DNA from: Pseudomonas sp. SJZ074
Lineage (GTDB): Bacteria; Pseudomonadota; Gammaproteobacteria; Pseudomonadales; Pseudomonadaceae
Assembly (NCBI RefSeq): GCF_007828215.1
Contig: NZ_VIUE01000001.1
Location: 124,001 to 188,000 of the forward strand
Direction of reading: 5' to 3'
DNA: 64,000 bases
Shown here: piece after piece, positions 37,845 through 49,436 of the stretch
How the letters are laid out: the number at the start of each line of letters is the position of its first letter
How positions within the stretch are numbered: the first letter of the stretch is position 1
Position numbers and translations under genes: made by a program
The notes under the pieces: model-generated
Told to the model about the DNA's origin: nothing
The model's input: only the letters and a program-made list of their open reading frames with translations
Database searches by the model: none

Positions 37845-38345
37845 TCAGTTCTTACGCAGTTCGACGCGACGGTTTTGAGCCCAGGACTGCTCGTCGTTGC
37901 CGGTAGCAACTGGACGCTCTTCGCCGTAGGAAACCAGTTCCAGCTGAGCTGGGGAAACACCTTGCAGTACCAGGTAGCGTTGAACGGCTTTCGCACGACG
38001 CTCGCCCAGTGCCATGTTGTACTCACGAGTACCACGTTCGTCAGTGTTGCCTTCCAGAACAACGCGAGCGCCGTTTGCTTTCAGGTCTTTGGCGTGAACG
38101 TCCAGAGCGCGCATGGCTTCTGGCTTCAGGTCCGAGCTGTCGTATTCGAAGTAGAAGGTGGTGATTGCGCGCAGAGCAGCTTCTTCGCTCATGGAGCCGT
38201 CAACTGCACCAGTGTTAGCGCCGTAACCAGCGTTCGGATCAACAGCGCCTTCACCGGCGTTGTCGCCGCCTTTGGACGAGCAACCTACAGCTACGGCCAT
38301 GGCCAGAGCCAGCGCAGCAAATTTACCAAACTTCAGCATTTCCAT
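37845..38345 (-). CDS. pal: Peptidoglycan-associated lipoprotein (Pal/OprL)
   Basis: A 166-residue OmpA-like lipoprotein. Lipobox is AVAVGC with the acylated Cys at about 22. The peptidoglycan-binding domain contains [12 protein letters not shown] and [20 protein letters not shown]. The usual HTDERG His is Asn here. Very close to P. aeruginosa OprL in sequence. It anchors the outer membrane to peptidoglycan and binds TolB. Confidence 0.97.
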   Translation of the reverse strand: MEMLKFGKFAALALAMAVAVGCSSKGGDNAGEGAVDPNAGYGANTGAVDGSMSEEAALRAITTFYFEYDSSDLKPEAMRALDVHAKDLKANGARVVLEGNTDERGTREYNMALGERRAKAVQRYLVLQGVSPAQLELVSYGEERPVATGNDEQSWAQNRRVELRKN

Positions 38346-38397
38346 CGTGAAACTCCTAATGAACCCCAGTGTGTTAAGTAAAACGTATTGCGCCGCG

Positions 38398-39699
38398 TCA
38401 GTTCAGGTAAGGGGACCAGGACGGTTCTCTGACTTCGCCTTGAGCGGTAGGAAGCGGGAGCCTCACGCGTCCATTAATGGACACGAGCATCAAGACTCCC
38501 CGGCCCTGCTGGCGGGTGGCGTAGATTACCATGGTGCCGTTGGGCGCAACAGTAGGTGACTCGTCCAGAGTGCTATCAGTTAGGATTTTTACGCTGCCGC
38601 GTTGCATATCCTGGGCTGCCACCTTGAAATTGGTGAAACCGTCCTGACGATGGATCATCACCAGGGTCTTCTCGTCCGCCGACAGTTTAGGGTTGGCGTT
38701 GTAGTTACCGACGAAGGTTACGCGCTCGGCACCGCCGCCACCGGCACTGGTCTTGTAGATCTGCGGCTTGCCACCACGGTCGGAGGTGAAGTAGATGGTC
38801 GAGCCATCCTTGCCCCAGAACGGTTCGGTGTTGATGCCCGGGCCGTTGGTGACACGGGAGATCGAACGCGAGCCCAGGTTCATCACATAGATGTCCGGGT
38901 TACCGTCCTTGGACAGCACGAATGCCAGGCGGTTACCGTCCGGCGACCAGGCTGGCGCGCCGTTCAGGCCTTCGAAGTTGGTAATCTGCTCGCGGCGACC
39001 GGTGTCGATGTGCTGCACGAAAATGCGCGGACGCTTCTGCTCGAACGACACATAGGCGATGCGCTTGCCATCGGGGGCGAAACGCGGCGACAGGATCGGC
39101 TCACGCGATTGCAGCAGGGTGACCGCGCGTGCACCGTCGTAGTCGGAGCGCTGCAGGGTGTAGCGGGTGTTTTTCTCGGAGAAACGTTCGGCCGTCACGT
39201 AGAGCATGCGGGTGGAGAATGCACCCTTGATACCGGTGAGCTTCTCGAACGACTGGTCGGAGATGTAGTGCGCCATGTCACGCAGCTGGTCTGTGCTGCC
39301 CGATACGCTGCCGGTCAGCACCTGCTGTTCGGTGGCGACGTTGAACAGAGCATATTGCACCTGCAGGCGGCCGCCCGCCGGAACGATGCTGCCGACCATG
39401 ATGTACTGGGCGCCCAGGGCCTTCCAGTCACGGTAGATGACTTCGCTGGCCTGGGTGGGCAGGCTGATCATGTTCTGCTTCGGAATCGGCGCGTAGTAAC
39501 CCGAGTTGCGCAGGTCGTTGCCGATGATTTCCGCCATATCGTCCGGCAGGACGCTACCGCCCTGCCAGCCGAACGGTACGACGGCGATCGGGGTCGCCCG
39601 ATCGCTGCCGCTGGTGACCAGAATGTTCTTTTCCTCTGCCACCGCTATCCCTGCCAGGCAGCAGATAACGACAAGCATTCCTCGAAGAAGGTTTCTCAC
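38398..39699 (-). CDS. tolB: Tol-Pal translocation protein TolB
   Basis: A 433-residue periplasmic beta-propeller. Signal peptide ([18 protein letters not shown]), an N-terminal alpha/beta domain, then propeller blades such as [35 protein letters not shown] and [13 protein letters not shown]. It binds Pal and TolA. The start is a GTG that overlaps the tolA stop (TTGTGAG), so translation is coupled. Confidence 0.96.
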   Translation of the reverse strand: MRNLLRGMLVVICCLAGIAVAEEKNILVTSGSDRATPIAVVPFGWQGGSVLPDDMAEIIGNDLRNSGYYAPIPKQNMISLPTQASEVIYRDWKALGAQYIMVGSIVPAGGRLQVQYALFNVATEQQVLTGSVSGSTDQLRDMAHYISDQSFEKLTGIKGAFSTRMLYVTAERFSEKNTRYTLQRSDYDGARAVTLLQSREPILSPRFAPDGKRIAYVSFEQKRPRIFVQHIDTGRREQITNFEGLNGAPAWSPDGNRLAFVLSKDGNPDIYVMNLGSRSISRVTNGPGINTEPFWGKDGSTIYFTSDRGGKPQIYKTSAGGGGAERVTFVGNYNANPKLSADEKTLVMIHRQDGFTNFKVAAQDMQRGSVKILTDSTLDESPTVAPNGTMVIYATRQQGRGVLMLVSINGRVRLPLPTAQGEVREPSWSPYLN

Positions 39700-40754
39700 A
39701 AGGCTAGATCCTCAGGTGTGAATGTCATCTTGAATGAACGATAGGGAGCGAAATCGCTCGGCTTCATTCCTTGCATTTCCGTCAATCGTCCAATGTTCTT
39801 GACCGCGGCAACCGCCGAAGCATCGAAAGGTCCGTCGCCGCTGGACTTGGCCACGCTGACCGAGGCCACCGTACCGTCCGGCAACATGCCGATCTGCAAT
39901 ACCACCGTCATGCCCTGGCGCGCCGAAGGCGGACGAGCCCAGCCCTCTGCCGCCCGGGCACGAATCAGATCATCGAAGCTACCGGCGACTTCATCGCCCT
40001 GCTCATCGGCCAAGGCCTGCTGGCGCTGCGGCGTGTCGGAAAGCAGATCCGCCAAGGCCTGGGCCTTCTTCTCTTCGGCAGATTTGCGCGCTGCATCCTG
40101 TGCCTTTTTCTTGGCGGCGTCGGCGGCGGCTTTCTTCTTCGCATCCTCGGCGACTTTCTTTTTCGCCTCGTCAGCTTCAGCTTTCTTCTTGGCGTCTTCG
40201 GCCGCTTTCTTCTTCGCGTCCTCGACAATCTTCTTCTTGGCCTCTTCGGCGGCCGCTTTCTTGGCCTCTTCCTCAGCGGCTTTCTTGGCTTCCTCTTCGG
40301 CTTTCTTCTTGGCTATATCAGCCAATTGTTTCTCTTCTGCCTTCTTGGCCTCGGCTTTTTTCGCTTCATCGGCTTTCTTGGCCTCGTCAGCTTTTTTCGC
40401 CTCGTCGGCCTTCTTCGCTTCTTCGGCCTTTTGAGCGGCTTCCTCTTTCTTTTGTTCCGCTGCCTTTATCGCTTCCTGTTCGACCTTCTTCTGCTCCATC
40501 TGCTCGACTTCAGTCTGCCGCGCAGCGGATTTCTTCGCCTCACCGGCCAGCTTCTGGTTGGTCTGCGTGGTGGCCTGGCTCTTGGACTTGAGCTGGTAAA
40601 GGGTCGCCTGCACGATCGGCTTGGCCGGCGGCAGCTCCGGTGTCATGGCAAAACTGACGAACAACATGCCGAACACCAGCACGTGCAGGCCGATTGCCAG
40701 GACGCTGGGCCAGAAGTAGCTTTCCGAGGCGGACGGCTCTCGCTGTTGCTGCAT
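39696..40754 (-). CDS. tolA: Tol-Pal protein TolA
   Basis: A 352-residue protein with one N-terminal membrane anchor (about 14-36), a long Lys/Ala/Glu-rich helical domain II (repeats of [12 protein letters not shown] from about 80 to 245) and a C-terminal domain ([20 protein letters not shown]). It transmits proton-motive-force energy from TolQR to TolB-Pal. The ATG overlaps the tolR stop (TGATG). Confidence 0.96.
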   Translation of the reverse strand: MQQQREPSASESYFWPSVLAIGLHVLVFGMLFVSFAMTPELPPAKPIVQATLYQLKSKSQATTQTNQKLAGEAKKSAARQTEVEQMEQKKVEQEAIKAAEQKKEEAAQKAEEAKKADEAKKADEAKKADEAKKAEAKKAEEKQLADIAKKKAEEEAKKAAEEEAKKAAAEEAKKKIVEDAKKKAAEDAKKKAEADEAKKKVAEDAKKKAAADAAKKKAQDAARKSAEEKKAQALADLLSDTPQRQQALADEQGDEVAGSFDDLIRARAAEGWARPPSARQGMTVVLQIGMLPDGTVASVSVAKSSGDGPFDASAVAAVKNIGRLTEMQGMKPSDFAPYRSFKMTFTPEDLAL

Positions 40755-41215
40755 CAGGGGGCCTCGGTGATCAAGCCAACATTACCGACCCCGGCTTTCT
40801 GCAGACCGCCCATCGCGCCCATCACGGCTCCGTAGTCGACGGTCTTGTCACCGCGAATGAAGACCTGGGTGCGTTTGCCGGCATCATTGCCGACACGAAT
40901 GATCTTGGTCACCGCATCGGTCATCTGGGGCAGGGTCATGGCCCGGTCCTGTTGCTTCTCGGTATCGACTTCGCTGCCAAGGTTCCAGTAGTAGGTCTTG
41001 TCAGCCTTGATCGAAATGGTCAGGACCTGGGTGTTGTTGTCCTGCGGCAAGGCTTCGCTGGAAACCTTGGGCAGATCCACCTTCACGCCCTGATTGAGCA
41101 TGGGCGCGGTCACCATGAAGATGACCAGCAGCACCAGCATCACGTCGATGTAGGGCACCACGTTCATCTCGGCAACCGGCTTGCGCTTGTTTCGGGCTCG
41201 AGCGATTAAAGCCAT
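40754..41215 (-). CDS. tolR: Biopolymer transport protein TolR (ExbD family)
   Basis: A 153-residue protein with one membrane helix near the N-terminus (NVVPYIDVMLVLLVIFMVTA). The Asp in that helix is the conserved proton-path residue of the TolR/ExbD family. The C-terminal periplasmic domain is complete (FIRGDKTVDYGAVMGAMGGL). Lies 14 bp after tolQ. Confidence 0.97.
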   Translation of the reverse strand: MALIARARNKRKPVAEMNVVPYIDVMLVLLVIFMVTAPMLNQGVKVDLPKVSSEALPQDNNTQVLTISIKADKTYYWNLGSEVDTEKQQDRAMTLPQMTDAVTKIIRVGNDAGKRTQVFIRGDKTVDYGAVMGAMGGLQKAGVGNVGLITEAP

Positions 41216-41229
41216 CGGGAAATACCTGC

Positions 41230-41925
41230 TTATTCTTCGCTGGTGTGCACTTTGCGGTGCAGGATCGCCTGGAATTCATCGGCGAAGGTGTAGTAACGGC
41301 CGATCAGCGTTTCGCTGCGGGCAGCGAAGCGGTTGTAGGCGATAACGGCCGGGATCGCCGCAAACAGGCCAATGGCGGTGGCGACCAGCGCCTCGGCGAT
41401 ACCCGGGGCCACGGTGGCCAGGGTTGCCTGCTGGGCGGAGGCCAGGCCACGGAAGGAGTTCATGATCCCCCACACGGTACCGAACAGGCCGATGTACGGG
41501 CTGACCGAACCGACGGTGGCCAGGAACGGCAGGCTCTGCTCGAGCTTTTCTTCTTCCCGGGAAATGGCGACGCGCATGGCACGGGCCACACCTTCCATCA
41601 CCGCTTCAGGGTCGACGCCCGGCTGCTGGCGCAAACGGGAGAACTCCTTGAAACCGGCACGGAAGATCTGCTCCACGCCCGAATCCGGATCCGGGTTGCT
41701 GCCCGCCTGGCGGTACAGCTTGGACAGGTCGATACCCGACCAGAAGCGCTCTTCAAAGCTCTCCAGGGCACGGCGACCAGCGCGCAGCAGGTTGCTGCGC
41801 TGAAAAATCATGATCCATGAGGTCACCGATGCGGCTACCAGGGTCAGCATTACCAGTTGCACCACGACGCTGGCATTGCTGACCAGGCTCCACATGGAGG
41901 TATGGTCGACGACGTTAGCTTCCAC
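41230..41925 (-). CDS. tolQ: TolQ (ExbB family) proton-channel subunit
   Basis: A 231-residue protein with three membrane helices; the last two contain [20 protein letters not shown] and [20 protein letters not shown]. It forms the Tol motor with TolR. The start is GTG with AGGAG seven bases upstream; it overlaps the ybgC end by 11 bp. First membrane helix starts near residue 18. Confidence 0.97.
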   Translation of the reverse strand: MEANVVDHTSMWSLVSNASVVVQLVMLTLVAASVTSWIMIFQRSNLLRAGRRALESFEERFWSGIDLSKLYRQAGSNPDPDSGVEQIFRAGFKEFSRLRQQPGVDPEAVMEGVARAMRVAISREEEKLEQSLPFLATVGSVSPYIGLFGTVWGIMNSFRGLASAQQATLATVAPGIAEALVATAIGLFAAIPAVIAYNRFAARSETLIGRYYTFADEFQAILHRKVHTSEE

Positions 41926-42382
41926 GCTTTATCTCCTGCTCTGAGTGTGTACCCGCGCCGCTCACGCCGGCAAAGGCCGCACGTAGAGCTTCGGGAATGG
42001 CCCGGGGTTTCAAACTATGGGTGCGCACACAGGCCACCAAAAACTGCCCTTCACAGAGCAGCGCATTATCCGTAGCCCGCCTGACCTGCTGCTTGAAGCG
42101 CAGGCTGACACGGTTCAATTCGATGACATCGGCACTTACCAGAAGCTCGTCGTCAAGTCGCGCCGGCGCGTGGTAACGCGCTTCGCTGGAATGCACGACG
42201 AATAACAGGTCCTCCCCTGCCAGCGCGGATTGGGCGAAACCCAGTTCCCGCAGCCGTTCGGTTCGAGCCCGTTCCATAAACTTGAGGTAATTGACGTAGT
42301 AAACGATGCCGCCGGCATCGGTGTCCTCGTAATAAACGCGACAGCGATGTGCGAACGACTCCAGCCCGTTTTGCGCGCGCAT
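41915..42382 (-). CDS. ybgC: Acyl-CoA thioesterase YbgC
   Basis: A 155-residue hotdog-fold thioesterase. The catalytic Asp lies in [19 protein letters not shown], followed by [12 protein letters not shown]. It hydrolyses acyl-CoA or acyl-ACP and may link lipid metabolism to the Tol system. It heads the tol operon as in other gamma-proteobacteria; AGGAGT lies 14 bp before the ATG. Confidence 0.95.
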   Translation of the reverse strand: MRAQNGLESFAHRCRVYYEDTDAGGIVYYVNYLKFMERARTERLRELGFAQSALAGEDLLFVVHSSEARYHAPARLDDELLVSADVIELNRVSLRFKQQVRRATDNALLCEGQFLVACVRTHSLKPRAIPEALRAAFAGVSGAGTHSEQEIKRGS

Positions 42383-42508
42383 ACTCTAGTGCTTACTCCT
42401 CGGGTTGCCAATCGGCGGCAACTGTTTTTTCATTCTCGAGTACATAGACGCTCCGGACGTCGTCTGGGACAGCACAATCCGGAAAAAAGTCGCTACATGA
42501 AAAGTCGT

Positions 42509-43570
42509 TCAATCGTCCACGGCATCAAGGAATTCGTCTACCACCGGCATCTCGCCCATTCGTGTCGGGATGTTTAAGCCAAAATGCAGGTAAGCATGAC
42601 GCGTCACCACTCGCCCGCGTGGGGTGCGCATGATGTAGCCCTGTTGGATCAGGTACGGCTCCAGTACATCCTCGATGGTATGGCGCTCCTCGCTGATGGC
42701 CGCGGCCAGACTGTCCACACCCACCGGACCACCGTCGAACTTCTCGATCATGGTCAGCAGCAGGCGCCGATCCTGATGATCGAAACCATGCTCGTCAATG
42801 TCCAGCAGGTTCAACGCCAGGTCGGCAATCGACTTGGTGATGTGGCCCTTGGCCCGGACCTCGGCAAAATCCCGAACCCGGCGCAACAGCCGGTTGGCGA
42901 TCCGCGGCGTACCCCGGGCCCGACGCGCCACTTCATAGGCACCCTCCGGGTCCAGCGGCAACCCGAGGATGCCCGCCGAGCGGCTGACGATCGTGGCCAG
43001 GTCCGCGTTGTTGTAGAACTCCAGGCGCTGGACGATGCCGAAACGGTCGCGCAGCGGGTTGGTGAGCATGCCGGCGCGGGTGGTGGCACCCACCAGGGTG
43101 AAGGGCGGCAGGTCCAGCTTGATGGAGCGCGCCGCTGGGCCCTCGCCGATCATGATGTCGAGCTGGAAATCTTCCATGGCCGGATACAGCACTTCTTCGA
43201 CAATCGGCGACAGCCGATGGATCTCGTCGATGAACAACACGTCGTGGGGCTCAAGATTGGTCAACAACGCCGCCAGGTCGCCCGGACGCTCGAGGACCGG
43301 ACCGGACGTGCTCTTGATCGACACACCCATTTCCTGGGCAATGATATTGGCCAGGGTGGTCTTGCCCAGGCCCGGCGGGCCGAAGATCAAGGTGTGGTCC
43401 AGCGACTCGCTACGCCCCCGGGCCGCCTGGATAAACAACTCCATCTGCTCACGCACGGTCGGTTGGCCAATGTAGTCGGCCAGGCTGACAGGGCGAATCG
43501 CACGGTCCTGGACTTCCTCGCGGTCACGGGGCGCACCCGTGGCGGCGATCAGACGATCAGCTTCAATCAC
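42509..43570 (-). CDS. ruvB: Holliday junction branch-migration helicase RuvB
   Basis: A 353-residue AAA+ motor. Walker [13 protein letters not shown], Walker [11 protein letters not shown], sensor [16 protein letters not shown] and a C-terminal winged helix ([20 protein letters not shown]) are in order. It drives branch migration with RuvA at recombination junctions. It starts directly after the ruvA stop. Confidence 0.98.
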   Translation of the reverse strand: MIEADRLIAATGAPRDREEVQDRAIRPVSLADYIGQPTVREQMELFIQAARGRSESLDHTLIFGPPGLGKTTLANIIAQEMGVSIKSTSGPVLERPGDLAALLTNLEPHDVLFIDEIHRLSPIVEEVLYPAMEDFQLDIMIGEGPAARSIKLDLPPFTLVGATTRAGMLTNPLRDRFGIVQRLEFYNNADLATIVSRSAGILGLPLDPEGAYEVARRARGTPRIANRLLRRVRDFAEVRAKGHITKSIADLALNLLDIDEHGFDHQDRRLLLTMIEKFDGGPVGVDSLAAAISEERHTIEDVLEPYLIQQGYIMRTPRGRVVTRHAYLHFGLNIPTRMGEMPVVDEFLDAVDD

Positions 43571-44179
43571 TTAGATCATTCCCTTCAGGGCACGACGAAT
43601 CATGTCTTCAGTACTCAAGCCTTTTTCCTTGATGGCGGAAATCGCCTTGCTGGCTTCCTGTGGCTTGTAGCCCAGGGAGATCAGCGCAGTGACCGCGTCG
43701 TTCTCGGCACTGGCCGCTGGCACCGGTGCATCAGGCTGGTTCGGCACCAGCGCAAACATGGCCGGCACCGCTTCCCAGGCCTTGAAGCGATCCTTGAGCT
43801 CCACCAACAGGCGTTCGGCGGTTTTCTTGCCGACACCTGGCACCTTGGTCAGCGCCGAGGTGTCCTGGGATTGCACGCAACGCACCAGCTCGTCGACTTC
43901 CAGGCTCGACATCAAGGCCAGGGCCAGTTTCGGACCTACACCATTGAGACGGATCAACTCACGGAAAAAGTCTCGCTCGCGCTTGCCGACGAAACCATAG
44001 AGTAACTGCGCATCCTCGCGCACGACCAAATGGGTGTGCAACGTCAGCGGTTCACCGACCGACGGCAAGCGATACAGCGTGGTCATGGGCACTTCCAGCT
44101 CATAGCCCAGGCCATTTACATCCAGAATCAGGTGCGGCGGCTGTTTTTCAGCCAGGGTGCCGCGCAAGCGTCCAATCAC
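43571..44179 (-). CDS. ruvA: Holliday junction DNA-binding protein RuvA
   Basis: A 202-residue RuvA. OB-fold domain I ([20 protein letters not shown]), helix-hairpin-helix motifs ([19 protein letters not shown] and [19 protein letters not shown]), a linker and C-terminal domain III that binds RuvB. It starts with GTG. About 115 bp separate it from ruvC upstream on the same strand. Confidence 0.97.
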   Translation of the reverse strand: MIGRLRGTLAEKQPPHLILDVNGLGYELEVPMTTLYRLPSVGEPLTLHTHLVVREDAQLLYGFVGKRERDFFRELIRLNGVGPKLALALMSSLEVDELVRCVQSQDTSALTKVPGVGKKTAERLLVELKDRFKAWEAVPAMFALVPNQPDAPVPAASAENDAVTALISLGYKPQEASKAISAIKEKGLSTEDMIRRALKGMI

Positions 44180-44293
44180 GTTTCAGATCCTTGGGCGTTG
44201 ACCAGCCGCTGGCTGGCGAATAACGGCCCGGGCATGAAGGCCGACGACACAGGCGCAACAGGCTCGGGCTCATGAATGAGAGCGCTGATGCTA

Positions 44294-44818
44294 TCAGAGA
44301 CGCAGGCGCCCGCCACGACTGCGTGCGGTTCCCAGACCATGAGGCAACAGGCTGGAGCGGGTATGGGCATGACAAATAGCGATGGCCAGGGCGTCGGAGG
44401 CGTCAATCTGCGGCTTGCTGACCAGCTTCAACAGGTGCATCACCATCATTTGCACCTGCTCCTTGTTCGCCGCCCCTGTTCCGACGACCGCCTGCTTGAC
44501 CTGGGTCGCGGTGTACTCGGCGATCTCCAGACTTTCCTCGGCGCCAGCAACAATCGCCGCTCCCCGGGCCTGCCCCAGCTTCAAGGCGGAATCGGCGTTG
44601 CGCGCCATGAAGACCTTTTCGATCCCCATGGTGACCGGGCCGTAGGTCTGGATGACTTCGCGCACGCCGCGATAAACGATCTGCAGACGCTCATGCAACT
44701 CGCCCGCCCCGGTGCGGATGCAGCCGGACGCCACATACACACAGCCGCGTCCGGTGTCGCGAACCACGCCGTAGCCGGTAATGCGCGAACCGGGGTCGAT
44801 GCCAAGGATTAAAGTCAT
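44294..44818 (-). CDS. ruvC: Holliday junction resolvase RuvC
   Basis: A 174-residue RNase H-fold nuclease. The metal-binding acids are seen in [15 protein letters not shown] and MGIEKVFMA, with the C-terminal [14 protein letters not shown]. It cuts Holliday junctions made by RuvAB. A REP element lies directly upstream, between it and yebC. Confidence 0.97.
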   Translation of the reverse strand: MTLILGIDPGSRITGYGVVRDTGRGCVYVASGCIRTGAGELHERLQIVYRGVREVIQTYGPVTMGIEKVFMARNADSALKLGQARGAAIVAGAEESLEIAEYTATQVKQAVVGTGAANKEQVQMMVMHLLKLVSKPQIDASDALAIAICHAHTRSSLLPHGLGTARSRGGRLRL

Positions 44819-44851
44819 AGCGCCTGCAGGTTGAAGAAGGAGTTGCCTGGA

Positions 44852-44942
44852 CCTGTGGGAGCGGGCTTGCTCGCGAAAGCGGAATGTCAGTCACACATGT
44901 ATTGCCTGACACACCGCCTTCGCGAGCAAGCCCGCTCCCACC
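44852..44942. repeat. REP palindrome pair
   Basis: Two opposed GTGGGAGCGGGCTTGCTCGCGAA units about 40 bp apart, with GTCAG and CTGAC in the core, between yebC and ruvC on the same strand. Confidence 0.88.
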
Positions 44943-44986
44943 CTAGTCATCAGGCATCAGAAAAAAAGTTATTGCACACAACAATA

Positions 44987-45733
44987 TCAGCCAAGCTGTT
45001 GCGCCACGGATTCTGGGATATCGGCATTGGAATAAACGTTCTGCACGTCATCCAGGTCTTCGAGCATGTCGATCAGCTTGAGCACCTTCTCGGCACCCTC
45101 GAGGTCCAGTTCGGCGCTGGTGGTCGGCTGCATGACGATTTCCGCGTCGGCCGGCTTGAACCCGGCCGCTTCCAGGGCGTTGCGCACGGCATAGAAGCTG
45201 GCGAACGACGTGAAGACGTCGAACGAGCCGTCTTCATGGCTGACTACGTCATCGGCATCGGCCTCCAGGGCCGCTTCCGTCAGGGCATCTTCATCGAGAC
45301 CCGGCGCGAAGCTGATCTGCCCCTTGCGCTCGAACAGATAAGCCACCGAACCGTCGGTACCGAGGTTGCCACCGCACTTGCTGAAGGCGTGACGCACGGC
45401 CGCCGCGGTACGGTTGCGGTTGTCGGTCATGCATTCGACCATCACCGCCACGCCGCCCGGGCCATACCCTTCGTAGGTCAGTTCTTCAACGTTGTCGGCC
45501 TCGGTCGCGCCAGCGCCACGGGCAATCGCCCGGTCAATGATATCGCGGCTCATGTTGGCACCGAGTGCCTTGTCCAGGGCCAGGCGCAGACGCGGGTTAG
45601 AACCCGGATCGCCGCCACCCTGGCGGGCCGCGACCGTCAGTTCACGGATCCACTTGGTAAAGATCTTGCCCCTCTTGGCATCCTGACGTTCTTTGCGGTG
45701 CTTGATGTTCGCCCACTTGGAATGACCTGCCAT
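44987..45733 (-). CDS. yebC: YebC/PmpR-family probable transcriptional regulator
   Basis: A 248-residue YebC protein ([20 protein letters not shown] start, [31 protein letters not shown] end). Members act as transcriptional regulators or as translation factors for proline-rich stalls; PmpR of P. aeruginosa regulates quorum sensing. The ATG at 45733 with GGAGCGAG upstream gives the family start; upstream residues are not conserved. Located between aspS and ruvC as usual. Confidence 0.96.
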   Translation of the reverse strand: MAGHSKWANIKHRKERQDAKRGKIFTKWIRELTVAARQGGGDPGSNPRLRLALDKALGANMSRDIIDRAIARGAGATEADNVEELTYEGYGPGGVAVMVECMTDNRNRTAAAVRHAFSKCGGNLGTDGSVAYLFERKGQISFAPGLDEDALTEAALEADADDVVSHEDGSFDVFTSFASFYAVRNALEAAGFKPADAEIVMQPTTSAELDLEGAEKVLKLIDMLEDLDDVQNVYSNADIPESVAQQLG

Positions 45734-45813
45734 AACTCGCTCCGGTTCTTCTTGAAACGTTGCCCGCCCCGCGCTCGCGCGGTGGCAGGCAAGCAGAAAT
45801 ATCGACACCAACG

Positions 45814-45839
45814 AAAAGGCGCATCCGAAGATGCGCCTT
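45814..45839 (-). terminator. Terminator after aspS
   Basis: On the minus strand a perfect 10-bp stem AAGGCGCATC/GATGCGCCTT with a TTCG tetraloop, then TTTTCG, 13 bp beyond the aspS stop. Confidence 0.8.
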
Positions 45840-45851
45840 CAGGTGTCGGCC

Positions 45852-47627
45852 TTACTCAGCCTTAGGCTGTTCACGCAGGCGGATGTGCAGCTCGCGCAGC
45901 GCCTTGGCATCCACCGCACCCGGGGCCTGGGTCATGACATCGGCCGCGCTCTGGGTTTTCGGGAATGCGATCACTTCACGGATCGACTGGGCGCCGGTCA
46001 TCAGCATTACCAGGCGATCCAGGCCGAAGGCCAGGCCACCATGGGGCGGTGCACCGAACTTCAGGGCGTCGAGCAGGAAGCCGAATTTCTCTTCCTGCTC
46101 CGCTTCGTCGATGCCCAACAGGCGGAACACCGCCTGCTGCATGTCCTTGCGGTGGATACGGATCGAACCGCCACCCAGCTCGGTGCCGTTCAAGACCATG
46201 TCGTAGGCACGGGACAGAGCGGTAGCCGGATTGGCCTCCAGCTCTTGCGGCGTGCATTTCGGCGCAGTGAACGGGTGATGCAGGGCAGTGAAGCTGCCAT
46301 CGTCGTTTTCTTCGAACATCGGGAAGTCCACGACCCACAACGGCGCCCACTCGCAGGTCAGCAGTTCCAGATCGTGGCCGACCTTGATCCGCAACGCCCC
46401 CAGAGCTTCGCTGACGATCTTGGCCTTGTCTGCGCCGAAGAACACGATATCGCCGTCGACCGCGCCGACGCGATCGAGGATCACGTTCAGGTTGGCTTCA
46501 GGGATATTCTTGACGATCGGCGATTGCAGGCCTTCGACGCCTTTGGCGCGCTCGTTGACCTTGATGTACGCCAGGCCCTTGGCACCGTAGATGCCGACGA
46601 ACTTGGTGTAGTCGTCGATCTTGCTGCGCGGCATGCTCGCCGCACCCGGCACGCGCAAGGCGGCAACACGGCATTTCGGATCATTGGCCGGACCGCTGAA
46701 GACCTTGAATTCGACGTCCTTGAGCTGGTCGGCCACGTCCACCAGCTCCAGCGGGATACGCAGGTCCGGCTTGTCGGAACCATAACGACGCATGGCCTCG
46801 TCCCAGGTCATGTGTGGGAAGTCACCGAATTCCAGGCCCAGCACTTCCTTGAACAGGTTGCGGATCATGCCTTCGGTCAGGCCCATGATGTCTTTTTCGT
46901 CGAGGAAGCTGGTCTCGATGTCGATCTGGGTAAACTCAGGCTGACGGTCGGCACGCAGGTCTTCGTCGCGGAAGCACTTGGCGATCTGGTAGTAACGGTC
47001 GAAGCCGGCCACCATCAGCAGTTGCTTGAACAACTGCGGCGATTGCGGCAGGGCGAAGAAGCTGCCGGGGTGGGTGCGGCTCGGCACCAGGTAGTCACGG
47101 GCGCCTTCCGGCGTGGCACGGGTCAGGATCGGCGTCTCGACGTCGAGGAAGCCGTTCTCGTCCAGGTAGCGACGGATGCTGGTGGTCATGCGCGAACGCA
47201 GGCGCAGCTTCTCGGCCATTTCCGGACGACGCAGGTCGATGAAGCGATAGCGCAGGCGGGTTTCTTCGCCCACGTCGGAAAATTCGTTGAGCGGGAACGG
47301 CGGGGTCTCCGCTTCGTTGAGCACTTCCAGCTCATGACCCAGCACTTCGATCATGCCGGACGCCATGTTGGCATTGCCGGCACCGGCCGGACGCAGGCGC
47401 ACCTTGCCGGTGATCTTGACTACGTATTCGCTGCGCACGCGGTCGGCGGTGGCGAAGGTTTCAGCACGGTCCGGATCGAACACCACCTGGGCCAGGCCTT
47501 CACGATCACGGATATCGAGGAAAATCACCCCGCCATGGTCACGGCGACGATGGACCCATCCGCAAAGAGTAACTTCCTGACCTTCCAGGCTTTCGTTCAG
47601 TTGGCCGCAATAATGGCTGCGCATCAT
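45852..47627 (-). CDS. aspS: Aspartyl-tRNA synthetase
   Basis: A 591-residue bacterial-type class IIb synthetase. N-terminal OB anticodon domain ([20 protein letters not shown]), motif 2 region ([19 protein letters not shown]), the GAD insertion domain, and motif 3 ([12 protein letters not shown]). It charges tRNA-Asp, and in pseudomonads probably also tRNA-Asn for later amidation (known of the group, not shown here). The [10 protein letters not shown] start matches other Pseudomonas AspS. Confidence 0.98.
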   Translation of the reverse strand: MMRSHYCGQLNESLEGQEVTLCGWVHRRRDHGGVIFLDIRDREGLAQVVFDPDRAETFATADRVRSEYVVKITGKVRLRPAGAGNANMASGMIEVLGHELEVLNEAETPPFPLNEFSDVGEETRLRYRFIDLRRPEMAEKLRLRSRMTTSIRRYLDENGFLDVETPILTRATPEGARDYLVPSRTHPGSFFALPQSPQLFKQLLMVAGFDRYYQIAKCFRDEDLRADRQPEFTQIDIETSFLDEKDIMGLTEGMIRNLFKEVLGLEFGDFPHMTWDEAMRRYGSDKPDLRIPLELVDVADQLKDVEFKVFSGPANDPKCRVAALRVPGAASMPRSKIDDYTKFVGIYGAKGLAYIKVNERAKGVEGLQSPIVKNIPEANLNVILDRVGAVDGDIVFFGADKAKIVSEALGALRIKVGHDLELLTCEWAPLWVVDFPMFEENDDGSFTALHHPFTAPKCTPQELEANPATALSRAYDMVLNGTELGGGSIRIHRKDMQQAVFRLLGIDEAEQEEKFGFLLDALKFGAPPHGGLAFGLDRLVMLMTGAQSIREVIAFPKTQSAADVMTQAPGAVDAKALRELHIRLREQPKAE

Positions 47628-47702
47628 GGTAGTGGTTTCACTTCTCGTAATTCGACATTCGGTTGGAGGCCCTGCCCATGCAAGAACCCGCGCGTATTCA
47701 TC

Positions 47703-47924
47703 TCAGTCAGCTTTGTCGCCACCGGCGAGGTTCTTCTTCGCACCGGTCTTGAAGTCGGTTTCATACCAGCCCGTACCGCCGAGACGGAAACCCGGCATGG
47801 ACAGCATTTTTTTCAGTTCCGGCGCCTGGCAGGCAGGGCAGTCGACCAGCGGTGCTTCGCTGATCTTTTGGATGGCTTCCATCTGATGACCACAGGAAGC
47901 ACATTGATAGTCGTACATCGGCAT
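47703..47924 (-). CDS. FmdB-type zinc-ribbon protein
   Basis: A 73-residue protein with two CxxC pairs (CASCGHQME and CPACQAPELKK) forming a zinc ribbon, followed by LSMPGFRLGGTGWYETDFK and a Lys/Gly-rich tail. It belongs to the FmdB/FmdE-like regulatory family of unclear function. It lies immediately upstream of aspS on the same strand, a conserved arrangement. Confidence 0.93.
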   Translation of the reverse strand: MPMYDYQCASCGHQMEAIQKISEAPLVDCPACQAPELKKMLSMPGFRLGGTGWYETDFKTGAKKNLAGGDKAD

Positions 47925-48104
47925 GGGTTGTCTCGGCGATCAGGTTAATCGCGCAAAAGCTGGGCTTTGCGGCAAAGAGCGGGATTATATCCATTAAATG
48001 CAGCCTGTGCAGCCGTAGGGGCGTTCTCCATTCGTTTCCATGGGATGGGAAAATGAATCTCGAAGCCCCCAGGGCTGCCCAGGGCACCTACCAGCCCGGT
48101 CGAG

Positions 48105-48455
48105 TCACTGCGGGGCCCCACGCCAGTGACGCTCCACGACTTCCAAGCCGGCCTCCTTCAAGCTGTGCACCACGCAGACAACCCGCACCAGGCCGCTGAA
48201 ATTGCGAACTCCGCCGTGGCGCAGGTGCACCTCCCGGTCGACATGAGACAACAGGGCATTGATGGAACAGTTGTTGAGCTGGGCCATGTCGCCGAGAATC
48301 TCCCAATAGACCCGCTCCAGCCGAAGACAGGTGGCGAACCCATTCAAACGGATGGATCTGGACAAGGGGCGGGCCAGCTGCATATCGAACCCACTGACAA
48401 ACGGGTCGATCTCGATGGACTGCGCACCCTCCCTTGACTCTTTTCCTTGAATCAT
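48105..48455 (-). CDS. Ribbon-helix-helix domain protein
   Basis: A 116-residue protein with a ribbon-helix-helix domain of the RHH_4 kind: SIRLNGFATCLRLERVYWEI (strand and first helix), then MAQLNNCSINALLSHVDREV. Such domains dimerise and bind DNA. No target is indicated. Start at 48455 has AGGAGT nine bases upstream. An overlapping frame on the same strand (48088-48477) has no such site or domain and was rejected. Confidence 0.82.
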   Translation of the reverse strand: MIQGKESREGAQSIEIDPFVSGFDMQLARPLSRSIRLNGFATCLRLERVYWEILGDMAQLNNCSINALLSHVDREVHLRHGGVRNFSGLVRVVCVVHSLKEAGLEVVERHWRGAPQ

Positions 48456-48728
48456 ACCGTCGACACTCCTTTGCCATACGAACCTCTCAGTCAGGACAAC
48501 CAATCTGGTGCCCTATGGAAGCTCAACGGCGTCGCCAGATCCAGATGACTTTTTGACCGGCAACGTAGGACAAGCCAACAGCAAATAGACGATGAATTAC
48601 ATCGTCCTACACACGATGGGTGACCTCGACAGCAGACACACGACTGATCGGAAAACCCGATACCAGGAAACCAATAGTTGCACACGCGGGCGATGATGCC
48701 ATGCCACCCACCATCGCCCGCCAGAGGC

Positions 48729-49202
48729 TTACCGCTCGTCCAACAGAGAGCGCAACATCCACGCAGTCTTTTCATGAACCTGCATGCGTTGGGTCAGCAG
48801 ATCGGCGGTCGGCTCGTCGCTGACCTTGTCCAGCAAGGGGAAGATACCGCGGGCCGTGCGCGTCACCGCCTCCTGGCCATCGACCAGTTGCCGGATCATG
48901 TCTTCGGCACAGGGCACGCCCTCCTCTTCCTTGATGGAAGACAAGCGCGCATACACCGAATAAGCTCCCGGCGCGGGAAAGCCGAGCGCACGAATGCGCT
49001 CGGCAATCAGATCCACCGCCAACGCCAGCTCGTTGTATTGCTCCTCGAACATCAGATGCAGGGTCCGAAACATCGGCCCCGTGACGTTCCAGTGGAAATT
49101 GTGGGTCTTGAGATACAACACGTAGGTGTCCGACAACAAGCGTGAAAGCCCATCGACGATGGACTTGCGATCTTCTTCACTGATACCGATATCAATTGCC
49201 AT
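48729..49202 (-). CDS. Dps/ferritin-like DNA-protection protein
   Basis: A 157-residue ferritin-like four-helix protein. The inter-subunit ferroxidase ligands are in [17 protein letters not shown] and [18 protein letters not shown]. Dps-family proteins store iron and protect DNA from oxidation. Start at 49202 has AGGAG upstream; the longer in-frame extension is unconserved. The 273-bp gap to the ribbon-helix-helix gene (48456-48728) holds nothing I recognise. Confidence 0.92.
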   Translation of the reverse strand: MAIDIGISEEDRKSIVDGLSRLLSDTYVLYLKTHNFHWNVTGPMFRTLHLMFEEQYNELALAVDLIAERIRALGFPAPGAYSVYARLSSIKEEEGVPCAEDMIRQLVDGQEAVTRTARGIFPLLDKVSDEPTADLLTQRMQVHEKTAWMLRSLLDER

Positions 49203-49407
49203 GTTGGTTGATCTCCTGACGGTGATGAATTCCACAGCGTAGCGGGTGTTTTCGCCAGTGGCCTGCGACAAATCGCCTAACCTCCTGAACCGACAAGCCA
49301 AGACATCGGACAGTTCCAGGCTATGCGCTATCAGCAGGATAAATACCCCTCCCACATGCGTGCAGCTTTCCGGCCGACGAACAGCGCCGTGCGCACCTGT
49401 TACGAGT

Positions 49408-49436
49408 TTGAGAAGGCCAAGGCTTTGCTGTTAAAT
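49408..49436 (+). promoter_or_regulatory. Candidate promoter of the membrane cold-shock-domain gene
   Basis: TTGAGA, a 17-bp spacer and TTAAAT would start transcription near 49443, leaving a leader of about 137 bases. A long leader suits a cold-inducible mRNA. The 377-bp gap 49203-49579 holds this element and the promoter side of the divergent Dps gene, nothing else recognised. Confidence 0.4.

Noticed and set aside
45831..47948. A 705-codon plus-strand frame across aspS
   Set aside because: Antisense shadow of aspS with low-complexity, His/Gln/Val-rich composition and no domain.
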